From Desmodesmus armatus (Eukaryota; Chlorophyta; Chlorophyceae; Sphaeropleales; Scenedesmaceae), in NCBI GenBank assembly GCA_007449985.2, contig VIIQ02000664.1, positions 62,001-126,000 of the forward strand: a stretch of DNA of 64,000 nucleotides. Reading direction: 5' to 3'. The notes beneath the pieces were generated by a model. It was not told the DNA's origin. It saw only the letters and a program-made list of their open reading frames with translations, and did no database searches. A program made the position numbers and the translations under genes. This document shows, piece after piece, positions 34,464 through 46,200 of the stretch (the first letter of the stretch is position 1; every line of letters begins with the position of its first letter).

Positions 34464-37400
34464 ATGATGGAGGCAGTATGGAGACAGAAGTTGCTGCTCA
34501 TTGCAGCTCTGCTGCTCGCCAGCCATGCTGCTGCAAACCAGGACCCTTGGAAGGTGATATTGCTATCTGGTGGCTGTGCCGCTCAGCAGCCAGACAGGTG
34601 GCCAGCATACACTCCAGCTGCACAATCCACACTCCAGCTGGCCCAACAGCAGATACTCAGTCCTCTGCATGCTCAGCAGCATGCCTCTCCCAGACAGCAG
34701 TCCGAGTCCCCAAGCTTCATAAGCAATCAAATTGCTTCCCTGCAGGTCCTGGGGGTGCGCCGATCAGCCACAAAGGCAGAGATCACCAAGGCGTTCAGAC
34801 AGCTCAGCAAAGAGTGGCACCCTGACAAGAACAGGTCACCGGAGGCCACAGAGAAGTTCCAGCAGATATCTGCAGGTAGGTTATGAATTTCAAGCTAGGA
34901 AGTGACCCCGGCCACCAGTGGGAGGGCCTTCATGGTCATTTCAGTCTTGTGCCATTTCGGGCCTGAAAAGAAGCAGCAGTGTTGTCAAGTAGTAGGGCTA
35001 TTGAAGCGACCTGCAACAGCAGCAGCCTGAACCTTTTGTTGCACCTTTCTCGTGTGCATGCAGCATACGAGCTTCTCAACGACCCTACCAAAGCCAAGAC
35101 GATATGGGAAGCCTCAGGTGCGCAGCAGTCTTGGATGGAGGACAGTGCAGGAAAGCAAAGCATGTGCTGTACTGGCCAGCACAGCAGAGTTTCAGTCACC
35201 CAGCTATTGTCCAGGCTGGCTGGCCACTGCTGACATTCCTGCAGCACGGGCTGTAGCAGCCTTGTGCTGAACTGCAGCATGCAAGGGACACGGTTGGTGA
35301 CGCACACCTGCTATTACGACTGCATGCATCCACTTGTCTCAACCTCATGTTGACTGCCTGCTGTACTCCCATGTATGCAGACCAAAGCAGCGCTGAGCCC
35401 TACAGTCGTTTCACTGCAACAGCTGGTACTGTGCACTATGGTGAGTATCCGTGGAGCTGGCATGTTGGTAGCCACCTTGTGAATGGTGGAGCATCCTGGC
35501 CAGTTGTGTTGCGTGAATGTTTGCAATCCGTGCAGCTCTGGGATGCAGGACAAACTGGCTTTATATATATTCCTCCAGCCCTGGCAGTACTGCTGGCAGT
35601 GTATAGCAAGAATGCGGTTGGCAACTGCACGCTGTTCTGCTGCCATTCGTTCCGCATCCCCTCAGTGCTTGATCTGGACCCAAACCGCCTGCGGGAGCTG
35701 CTGACAGCTTGGACAACTGACTGGGCTGGCAAAAACTGGCAAACGTGAGTTTATGACGGCAGCGCTGGATGATGTCAGCTCTGAACACCACCAGCAGCAG
35801 CTCCCATCAGCTGTCTATGTACACCCTGTTCAATGTGCACCTGTAGTTGCCCCCCCCCCCCCCCCCCGCCATCACCACACCACTACCATTGCACATCCTG
35901 GCCCTTGGACACATGCAACATACCATGGTGCCACAAGAGGAGCAGAGAGTCAGCACACAGTAGGGCTGCTACTCTGCGTGGGTGGGCAGCAGCCACCCCC
36001 TTGTCTGTGGCAGCCTGGCTGACATGCAGTGTGGTGCCTTTGTCCTGCAGATTTGGCCCCTTGTGGCACAGCCCTGTGGACCAGTCAGTGTGCTGGTGCA
36101 TGGAGAATGCCTGGCGGCTCCCTCGCCTAACTGAGCCAGCAAGCAAACTGTGGGCAGGTTTCATGGTGAGCTGACACACACGGGAGTGGGCTGCAGCTGT
36201 GCTTACTGCTGTTGAGTGGTTCAAAGCCTTTTGCAGAGTGACTTGGGCACGCATGGGTAGCTGTATGGGCCTGTGCACATGGAGAGCAGCCGTTGTATAG
36301 CAGTACAGTTGTGTTGACCAGAGACATCCCCTGCAGGCAGCCTCCCGTTGTGTTGCCGACCTCGACCCTGCTGACCTTGACCCTGCAAGGGGCTTGCGGC
36401 GTCACTAACACATGGGTGTTTGCACAACTCAGCAAGCCCCTGCTCAGAGGCTGCCATGGTATTGTGCTGTGTCTACATCCCCTGCATGCCAGACATGTCA
36501 CTGTGTCATTCTGAGGGCATCTGAACAAAAAGAAATTGTTGGTGTCTTGTGTTGTCCTGGGGTGTTGTCCCAGGGTTGAGCTTTCTGTTGCCACTTGCCG
36601 CCCTGCAGGGCACCAAGCACAGAGAGGGTGTCTGGCGGGCATGGCGGCTGTCTGGGGCTCTGTTAGAGTTCAGCAGCTGGAGCAGCCGGCAAGCCCCTTG
36701 CTTCCAGCGCCACCTCTCAAACAGCACCAGCACAGCACAGGAGGTGGCTGCGCAGCTGCAGCAGCAGCTGCTGATCAGGCGGAAGGCCCGACAGGCTGCA
36801 CTGGAAGCAGAGCAGCGCAGGCAAAACCGCAAGGGCCAGCGCAGCAGCAGTACAGACGCACCCAGTGACAAGTCGGCAGCAGGGCAGGGGGTGCATGGAG
36901 CCGGCAGCTCCTGGCAGGGCTTTGCAGTCTGGGCGAGTGTGCTGGTGGCAGTTGCAGGGTTCTGCATCAGCCAGAAGAGGGTGTTGGCAGCAGTACCGCT
37001 TGCTGCAGCTGCTGGGGTGGTGTACTGTGTAAGCAGCGGAGTCCTGCTGCCGGACGAAGCAGCGGTTCAGCAGCTGGCCAGTGTGTTTGATGCAGACGGC
37101 ACAGCAGCAGTACTGGTAAGCTGGGCGTACGATCTAGAAGGCATGCATGCAGCAGGAGTGGGGGTGTGCATGACACAGCATCCTGTCCTTCTGTGTGGGA
37201 TGCCGTTGCAGCACACGATCAGTATGCTGTACTGAGCGCCACCAAAGCAGTCTGTTGCTGCAGCTTCGTTGTGCTCTCCACGTCTGGTGCCAGTGTGTCA
37301 TAGGTGGCCATGCATGCACTGCATGGTGCTGATCTAGAGTATGCAGCTCAAATTGATGCATTGTCTAGCGGATGAAACACTTGCCTTACAGAGTCTGCCC

Positions 37401-38898
37401 ACTCTGCCTGCCGCACGGTGCACTGCAGGTTGGCACCGGCTTTGTGCTGTTCAGCATGGCAGTCGGCCTGCTGCTGCCGTTGCTGCTGGCATCTGCAGCC
37501 TTCCTCACCATCACATGGGTGTGGGCAGCTGCCAGCACTCTGGCATTGGCATCCACCCCTGTGGTGTCCCAGTGCAGCCTGGCGCTGTGGTTCCTGGGTC
37601 AAGCCTACTTCCTGGTTGGAGGGGGCGACCCTATCAAATGTGAGTAACAGCGTCAGACGGGGCAGGGTGGGGCGGTTGGCGTTGTGCCCTGCACACCTTT
37701 CAGCTCTTGCTGCTGCGAGGTCTCCAACACCATGAACTCAAACACCTCACTCATGTACAGTTCATGTGCGCTTTCCCAGCAGGCCGCTTGCACTACACTT
37801 GCTAGGCGCCCATTCCACCTACTGAAGCTGTGTTGCTTGTTATGGTGCCTGCAGGCGCTCTGTTGGTTGTAATTGTTGCATACGGGCTCGTCAAGGCGCC
37901 AAAAGTGTTCAAGTGGTGGTTTGGGTTGCTGACAGCGCCACTGGTGCTGGGTCTAGCCTTTTCCAGGGAGGTGCTGAGGGGCTGTGGACTGTGGTGGCCA
38001 GCACCACCACCCAAAGCTGTCACCACACCACCCGCAGCAGCAGAGGCAGCTGAGCAAGCTGCTGCAGCAGCTTTGCAGCGTGCGGCAGCGGCCAACGATG
38101 CAGCGCAGCCGGAGCAGAAACTGCACACGCAGCAGGATGTAGCGCAAGCTGCCAGCATACCGCTGACTGCCCAGCCAGCAGCTGCAGGAGCAGCAGCAGC
38201 ACCTGCAGCTAGCAGTCCTGAGGGGCCTGCAAGCGGCAGTACTCAGCGCAGCCGTAGCAGTGGCAGCAGCAGCAAAAAGGCGAAGAAGCGAGGGCAGCTG
38301 CTGCCTGATGGTCCCTGGTGGCCGAAGAGTTTTGGGGCTGTGGACCTGGCAGCATCTTGCCATTGGTACACTACCCTGCTGGGCTGGCACCTAGCTACAC
38401 AGTGAGTGTCTGTGCTGGGGCATGTACCCAACCTGCTGGATTGTACATTGCATGGCATGGTCAGCATGCTTGAGCTTCACAGGCCCGCAGGGTGCTTGCA
38501 AGTCCCCAGAAGCAGCATTGGTTGAACATTTTTGCCATGCCAGCATGGTGACATGGCGACAGTACAAGACAAGGTGACTACTGCTGTATAGCACAGGCGC
38601 TGCGTAGAGGCTGTTGGCATGGCATCTTTGTTTCTCAGACCTATCCCAACAGCCCGCTCTGCACCCTGCGACTGCTGTCTCATGCTTGTGCAGGGCCCTG
38701 GGTGTGGCTGCCATCAGCTGCAAGCTGACGGTGCTGACGGTGCTGCTGGCAGTCACTTCGGCTGCATTGGGGGTGCCTATGAAGCTGCTGACCCTGCAGA
38801 CCACAGTGCAGCTGCTGTTGCTGCGCGGCGGCATTGCTGTGGGATTGCTGTGGAAGCTGCTGCCATTGGCCAAGGGGATTGGAGGAGCCCTGCAGTAA
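34464..38898 (+). CDS. J-domain (Hsp40) protein with signal peptide and several membrane spans
   Basis: Nine exons join without a frame break: 34464-34553, 34746-34875, 35064-35117, 35381-35744, 36051-36165, 36609-37115, 37429-37639, 37855-38401 and 38694-38898 (740 residues). The ATG at 34464 sits in a good context (CACCATGATGG) and gives a clean signal peptide (KLLLIAALLLASHAAA). The ATG at 34434 is an alternative. The J-domain follows at once: DPWKVLGVRRSATKAEI, then WHPDKN with the essential HPD at about 55-57, then AYELLNDPTKAK. This position means it faces the ER lumen. Later segments include AVWASVLVAVAGFCISQ, FVLFSMAVGLLLPLLLA, ALLVVIVAYGLV and ISCKLTVLTVLLAV, which are membrane spans. 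Between the last two spans lies an Ala/Ser-rich linker with a KKAKKRG basic patch. It would recruit lumenal Hsp70 (BiP) to a membrane site. Part of exon 4 (about 35440-35530) might be a further in-frame intron. Confidence 0.78.
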
Positions 38899-40217
38899 TG
38901 CCAGCACTGTACTGTGAGGAGAGTGTTTTTTATTTTTCCTAGGGTTTGGCTGCATGATCATTGGTGATTGCTGCAGAGAGGTCGAGGAGGGAGGTTTGCG
39001 ACATGCGTGTGTGGCATGTGCGTGTGAGTCTGTACAGAAGACATGCCCAGGCTTTGAAGTAGGGATCGTTCATCGCCCGCACCAAATGTGGAAGGGACAG
39101 TGTACCTTTTTTGAAGCAGGCATGGTGTGCCTGCTGCAGGCATTGTGGCATTGCTGCCAGCACTGAGTGCTCTCACATACCGTAAGGTGTGTAGCTCACC
39201 TGCATCACATAGTGACCAGCCGCGCTCTGTGAAGGTGGCCTGCAATTGCATGCATATAGCGCACTGCATCACATGCAGGCTGTGTCCATCATTGTGTATT
39301 CTTTGTTTTCGTGGCTCGCCGAGTGTCGGCGACAGCCCAGTCCCTGGATGCAATCTGCAGGGGCCAGTCGGCACAGCAGGACAGCAGTGTGTGGCTGCGG
39401 TCTGGGGTGGTGTATGCAAATGGTTGTCTACACTCTTGCATAAGCTTTGAGGTCAAGCCTGCATGCACAGTGCATTTGGATCTGCTGCAACAACAACCCA
39501 ATGGTGGCTCATCTGCAAGGGATTTGAAAGGCAGCACTCTCCTCTCCCGCTTTTGGGAACTCGCCTGGCTGGCTTGAAGTACACTGTGATGCAAGCAGTA
39601 ACTGACCAGGCGCAAGCATGCTTAGGACACCACTCAGCGACGGATCTGGCGCGGGTTGCACGGCACATGTACAGCTGGTACATGCATGTGCTTGTGTGCG
39701 TGAGGAAGGCAACCCTGTCTCAGCCCATTGTGGAATGGAGCGTTCATCGTCATCATAGTCCATGTAAGATCATTTGTTGGTCGTGTAGGTCGATCCAGTG
39801 TCATCAGTACACACTAGCGTGGCCCATGTCACATGATGTGGCCCATGCATGGGCATGAAAACCCGCCTTCCACCCAGTGGTCATGCCTGATGGAGTGGTG
39901 TTGTGGCATGCAGCATTGTGCGACGATAACATCTGCTTCACTGAGCTCCCTCCGAACCAGGTCAGCTTTGCGACGGTTTTCAAGGGTACCCTTGTACCGG
40001 TACACGCGGTGTGCACATGGTGCAACCACGTAGCCAACGGATGCAGTCAGCAAACAAACAAACCGCACATTTTATATCTCAACGAGCAGTAGATACCGCT
40101 ACAAGCACACCTTGCTGGTCTGTTCCGAAGCAGATGTTCCGTCACCTGGCAGTTTCGTTTACCGGTTCCGGCCTTTGTTGTGCCACTCCACAGTGATTAC
40201 CTGCATAACTTTCACTC
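38899..40217. other. Spacer without a supported gene
   Basis: It holds the 3' flank of the J-domain gene and the promoter of the intact beta-helix gene. ORFs on both strands (for example 39289-39615 minus and 39463-39858 plus) overlap one another and have no motif. Sequence close to the ATG at 40218 diverges from the matching place in the decayed copy. Confidence 0.5.
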
Positions 40218-43200
40218 ATGTTGGAGTTGCACAGGTCTTGGCGACCTCATTCATTGCTGTTGCTGCTGCTGGTGCAGCAGGGAGTGGTAGTGACAGCTAC
40301 AGTGACATGTCGGCTCAATCTGGAGGGGTATGGATACACCACAGGGCTGAAGGCTGCGCAAATTGCATGCTCTGGAGGCATGATCAAGGCTGCTGCACAC
40401 CCAATCTTGGCCACTTTCAAGCGCAGCTTTTCTGGTGTGCAGTGGACTAAAACTGACGGTTGTGGCGTTGGAAATAGGAGCTGCTTGTTGACAATCTGTG
40501 GCGACACTGCAGCAGTGTTTGAGACTGCTACAGTAGCGCACGTCAACGTCTCAAATGTGGCGCAGTCCTTGGTGTGTTTGGGAGGCCGCAGCAACATCAC
40601 CTTCCACAGGGCTGACTTCCACAGCAACACGGCCCGTTGCATATCAGTCCTGCAGCAGCCAGTGAACGCCACTGTGCGGCTGCACCTCAGCAAGTGTGTT
40701 TTCACTGACAACCGCGCACTTGTTGATGTGGGTGGCGTCCTTGCACTGGCTGGTGGTACGGCGGTGGTGGAACTCAGCACATTCTCAGGCAACTCTGCGC
40801 AGCTAAGTGGTGGGGCTATCAGTGCGACAAACACATCACACCTCAAGCTCCTGTCTTGTTTGCTCCAGAACAATACAGGTACGTGTCAGGGTTGGTAGGA
40901 GTATGTGCTGGCCGGACACTGTGTAGCAGCCAGTATGATAGGCGACGGAAGGGCAGCTGGCTGCACTGCACAGGAAGCCAGCAGAGAGCACGCGCAGAAT
41001 TGAACTTGGGGGACGAGTTCTGTAAATTCAACGAACACGAAGTCAAAGCTGCTGATTACATACTGCCGCTTTGTTTCCCAATACTTGTGGCGTGAAGCTG
41101 TGTATGGTGGAGCCTTATACATAAGTGATCAGGCACAACTGTCTGTCCGCGCCTCCACTCTGCAAGCCAACAAAGCAACCTTTGGTGGGGCCATTTTGCT
41201 GTTCTCCACGGCGGCAGGTAAGTTTGCAGACAGTACCGTATCTTCAGCAGCGGTGTCGAGCTGGTGATTGCATACACTGCTCGTGACATGCCACCAGTTT
41301 GGTGTTGACCCATAGTCAAGAAAACATATGATGCCAGATTGACTGGCAACTGGGCAATGTCTCGCTCACATTGTACAACCTGCACGAGTTGTTGCACATG
41401 TGCAGCATCAGCTAGATGCGTCTAGGCGACCAGCAATGTGTTTCTGCATGTGCCGTCAGGTGCCTGGCGCCATGGTGCATGCATGGTTCTGCCAGGCGTA
41501 TTCAGGATAACTAATTGCCTCGCACTACGTCCTAGTAATATCATGCTGGTGTGCTATGCCGTGTGTTGTGTTGCTCACAGCCGACATCGCGCACTCCAAC
41601 ATCACAGGCAATGCCGTGGACACAGCTGGCGGTGGCATCTATGTCAGCGACTCCGCAAGGCTCAACTTAACTGACAGCAGGTTGGTCGCCAATGCTGCAC
41701 AGTTACACGGTGGCGGCATAGGAGTGTGGCTAGAAGCGAAAGTCCACGTCGTACGGGGAGTGATTGCTGACAATGTCGCTGGGGAGTACGGGGGTGCTGT
41801 TAGTGCCACAAATGTTACCACCCTCACAATCGTGGGATCAAAAATTCATAACAACACGGCGAGCACACATGGAGGTGGGGTGTTGACTAGCAATGCAAGT
41901 TTGGTCCTTATCAGCAACACCGTGTTTACAAACAACCGCGTGGACGTGGATGGTGGTGCACTTGGGGTGTTGGGATCTGCGACGGTGCGCCTTGAAGGCT
42001 GCTTGATCCACAACAACACAGCTACGTATGCAGGAGGCATTGATGTTGAGGACAATGCTACCCTGCAAATGGTTGCCACCAACCTCACCGGCAACACAGC
42101 CGAGTCGGGTGGTGCTATGTGGACTGGCGGCAACAGCAGCACCCATGCAGATTCATGTGTCCTCGCACACAATGTAGCTGCCTCAAGCTTGAGTAAAGGC
42201 GGCGCGGTACGCATGCATGATGCTTCAGAGGTTCGACTCAAGGACGTTCTATTGGAAGCAAATGAGGCTGAGTTTGGAGGGGGGGTGTTTGTTGCAGAAA
42301 GTGCAATGCTACACATGACTGCAACTAATCTGACCAACAACACAGCTGGCCAGTCGGGTGGTGCTATGAACACTGGTGGGGACAGTAGAGTCCAAGCAGT
42401 GTCATGCAGTTTTGCACACAATAAAGCTCAAAGTGCAGGTGGCGCGGTGATGATGTGGGAAGCCTCCAGCCTCCTTCTCCAGGACGTTGTTCTTGAATGG
42501 AACATGGCGACTGATGGAGGGGCTCTAGGTGTTCATCAGAGCGCAACACTGCGCATGGTTGCAAGTAACATGAATAGCAACACAGCTACCCAGTCGGGTG
42601 GTGCTATGTGGACCGCGGCCAAAAGCAGCATCCAGGTAGAGTCCTGCGTCCTGGCGCGCAATGTAGCTCTAGAATCCAGTGGTGGTGCGGTGTCCATGAA
42701 AGCTGCTTCCAACTTGCGCGCCAAGAGTGTTGTGTTTGAAGCAAACAAGGCCAAGTTTGGAGGGGTTTTGGAGCTGGCAGACAGTGCAACTCTACACATG
42801 ACTGCAGCCAACTTAACCAACAACACAGCTGGCATATCAGGTGGTGCTGTGTACATTGATGGCAACAGTAGCGCTCAAGCAGTGTCATGCACTTTTTCAC
42901 ACAATGAAGCCCAAGCGTCAGATGGTGCAGGTGGCGTGGTGGTCATGTGGGGTGCCTCCAGCCTCCGGCTCAAGGATGTTGTGCTGGAAGGAAACAAGGC
43001 AATTAATGGTGGGGCTGTGAGTGTTTGTGAGAATGCAACACTGCACATGGTTGCAGCCAACATAACTAGCAACACAGCTGCCTGGTCGGGTGGTGCTATC
43101 TACACCGAGGGCAACAGCAGCATTCGTGCAGAATCATGCATCCTTGCGAACAACATTGCCAGTGAGTGGGATGGTGGTGCTGTTGCAATGTGGGAGGCAG

Positions 43201-46200
43201 CAAGAGTGTGGCTTGATAACGTTGTCATCCAAGCAAACAGGGCTAGAGCTGCGGGGGGTATCAATGTTGGGGAAGCTGCCACACTGCATATGGTTGCAAC
43301 AACTTTGGCCAACAACATTGCCCTCCTGTCTGGAGGCGCTTTGTTTGGCCGTGACAAGAGCAACATGATGGTCGCAGGATGCACCATGGCAGGCAACATC
43401 GCAGGGGTAGATGCTGGGGGTCTCTGTGCTATTGATACAGCCCATGTGAAGGTTTGGAACACAGTGTTTCTGCGCAACAGAGCAGTCAGGGGTGCGGCAG
43501 TGAGCCTTGGGCAAGGAGCCTATGTCAAGCTGCATTCATGCGCCTTCACCAACAACTCCGCAAAGGATTTTGGGGGTGCTGTCAATCTCATCAACTATGC
43601 ACAGATGTCTGCAACATCCTGCACTTTTCACCACAACACAGCAGGCACCTCAGGGGGTGCGATCTCCACAGCACAATCTGGCAAGATTGAGTTGGTGGGG
43701 AACACACAAGGTGTTGGCAACATGGCATTATGGGGGGGTTTCCTCGGAATGGAAGGCGACAGTCAGGCAGACTTGGTGGGTGCTTCCTTCGCTCGCAACA
43801 GGGCGAGCAAGGATGGGAAGGGCGGATGTCTTTATGCAACAGACAACACAGTTGCAGTCATGCGTAACAGCACCATCACTGGCGGAGTACAGCAGCTGGG
43901 TGTTGTTGGGGGAGGCTTCAGCCTGCTCAAGAATGCTACACTGTTTGTGTCATCAAGTACGTTGTCGCGCCTACATGCCACCAAGGGTGGAGGAATTGCC
44001 GCTTCTGGCACCAGCACAGTGAATGCCCGCGATTGCAAAATGTGCGACATTACCGCAGACGAGTACGGTGGAGGCTTGTATTCAGAGACCTCTGGGCGCA
44101 TCACTTGGATAGGAGGGTCGTTTGTGCGCACACATGCCCAGTATGCAGGTGCAATGAACATCAGATTTGGCAGTGCAAGCGTGGCTGGCACCAGGTTTGA
44201 GCACTGTCGGGCAAGCAAGGGCGGCGGCTGCCTTTATGTAGAGGCGTCAGCTGACGTCAGCCTTGACAACTGCACCATGCGCAGCTGCACTGCAATGGAC
44301 CACGCTGGTGGAGCCATGTACATCACTGACACAGCCGGCGTCAGCCTTGACAATTGCAACATTACCCACAGCCGCAGTGTGCACTATGCTGGAGGCGCAA
44401 TGGGCATATTTATGGGTGCAAGAGTGCACATGCGCAGTTGCCGCTTGGAGCACAATCAAGGTTTAACGGTTGGTGGTGCCGTGGTTGCACAAGATGATTC
44501 ACACTTGGATGCAGCTGACTGCACAATTTTCAACAACTCTTGTGTCGACAGAGGGGGTGGTTTGGGCTTCATTGGCAAGGCGTCTGCTCAGTTGACGAAC
44601 TGCTTGGTCTCAGGCTGCTCTGCCGACAGAGCTGGAGGAATGTCTCTTGAAGATCAGGCAGTAGTCAGCCTGGACCACACACAAATCACCCGCAACACGG
44701 CAGCTTCATATGGTGGAGGTGTTTTGCTTAGCAGCGGCGGTTTCAATGGCTTGCAGATGCGTGCTGCAGTGCTGAACAACAAGGCCCTGGCAGATGCAGA
44801 CATTGCAGTATTGCCCATCAACCTAGCAAACATGAACAGCAGCACAGTACTGGGCTATATCAGCCGCTTGCGGGCTGATGAAGGCTTGATCGATGTGGCT
44901 CTGCTGGTTACTGGTCCTCACAAGCTGCCGGCTACAATCGTTGAAGTGATTGCTATGCTTGAAGGTGTGGTCTTGCGCAAGGCATTCAGCGGCGATGATG
45001 GCATGGTGCATCTACCCGTGAAGCTATTGAAACCTCCAGGTGTGATCAGCACAGGCTTTGTTTGGATGTAAGCTGTTGGTGCACCATGCTTCACCATGTG
45101 CAAACATACATGCTTCTACCCCTCAGTAAGTGGCCTGCTACTGCTCGGCAGTGGCAGGCTGCTCTTGCTCTTGCTCCTGCTGCTGCTACTGTCAAAGGTT
45201 GCATGAGCAAACAAGCATAGAATGTCAAGCCCATGCAGTTATGTTCTGAAAGGGGCCATGGTGTTCTTGTCTCCACATGTCCAGGTACATACGTTGTTGA
45301 GTTCTCGTCACCTCGCTTTGATCTCCCTGCCATCAACATCACAGTCCATGTGGCCGAGTGTGGGCTGGGTGATGTGACTGTCAGCACAGGTGACGCCTGC
45401 CAGACCTGCGGCCGTGGCTATTACTCATTCAACCCGCTGAACAGTACATGCGACATGTGCGTACCCAACGCCGAGTGTGGGAACTCAACCGTGCTGCCTA
45501 TTGAGGGGTTTTGGTCAAGCTCCCCGCGCTCAACACAAATGCACAGGTGAGTTGGCAGGCGCTCTGCTGAGTTGAGTCGGGCTTGAAGACTGGACGGTTC
45601 GGCTTGCTACCTGTCCTCTGTGTTGCTGCTGCTTGATTTTGCCTACCCCCCCCCCCCCGCGTGCTTGGTCAACAATTTCAAACTCACACTGAACTGCAGG
45701 TGCTTCAATCCAGAGGCTTGTCCAGGAGGCACCTACAAAGAACGGCAAAATGGCACAGCACAGAATGGCTCAAGCACGCATCTGTGCGCACAAGGCTACA
45801 CCGGCAATCTCTGCGCGGTGTGCGCGCCGAAGTACGGCACCGTCAAGGCGTTCACCTGCAAGCCGTGCATGAAGCCTGCCGCCACGATCGCGCTGTACGC
45901 ACTGGCTGCGCTCGTGATGCTTGTGGTGGTGAGTGGTGGTTGAAAAAATATCATTTGGCGACGCACACGTTGCACGACGCAATGCTACTACCCTTTTGGT
46001 GGCACAAGTCGCAGGATATAGATTCGCACCTTTTTGACCGGGCAATCCCAGATGAGTAAGTGTTCGTCGTGTTCGTCGTGTGTGGCGTGTAAACCATAGC
46101 GTGAAGCAGCTGCCGGTCGATGTTGAACGCGGCCTCACTTACCATAAACTTCAATGTTGCTGTGCGTTATGGCTGTTGCTGCTTGCAACGCCTGCAGGTC

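Noticed and set aside
41838..43535. Minus-strand ORFs of 100-190 codons
   Set aside because: Antisense to the coil exon; their Pro/Ser/Thr text is the mirror of the Gly/Asn/Ala repeat code.
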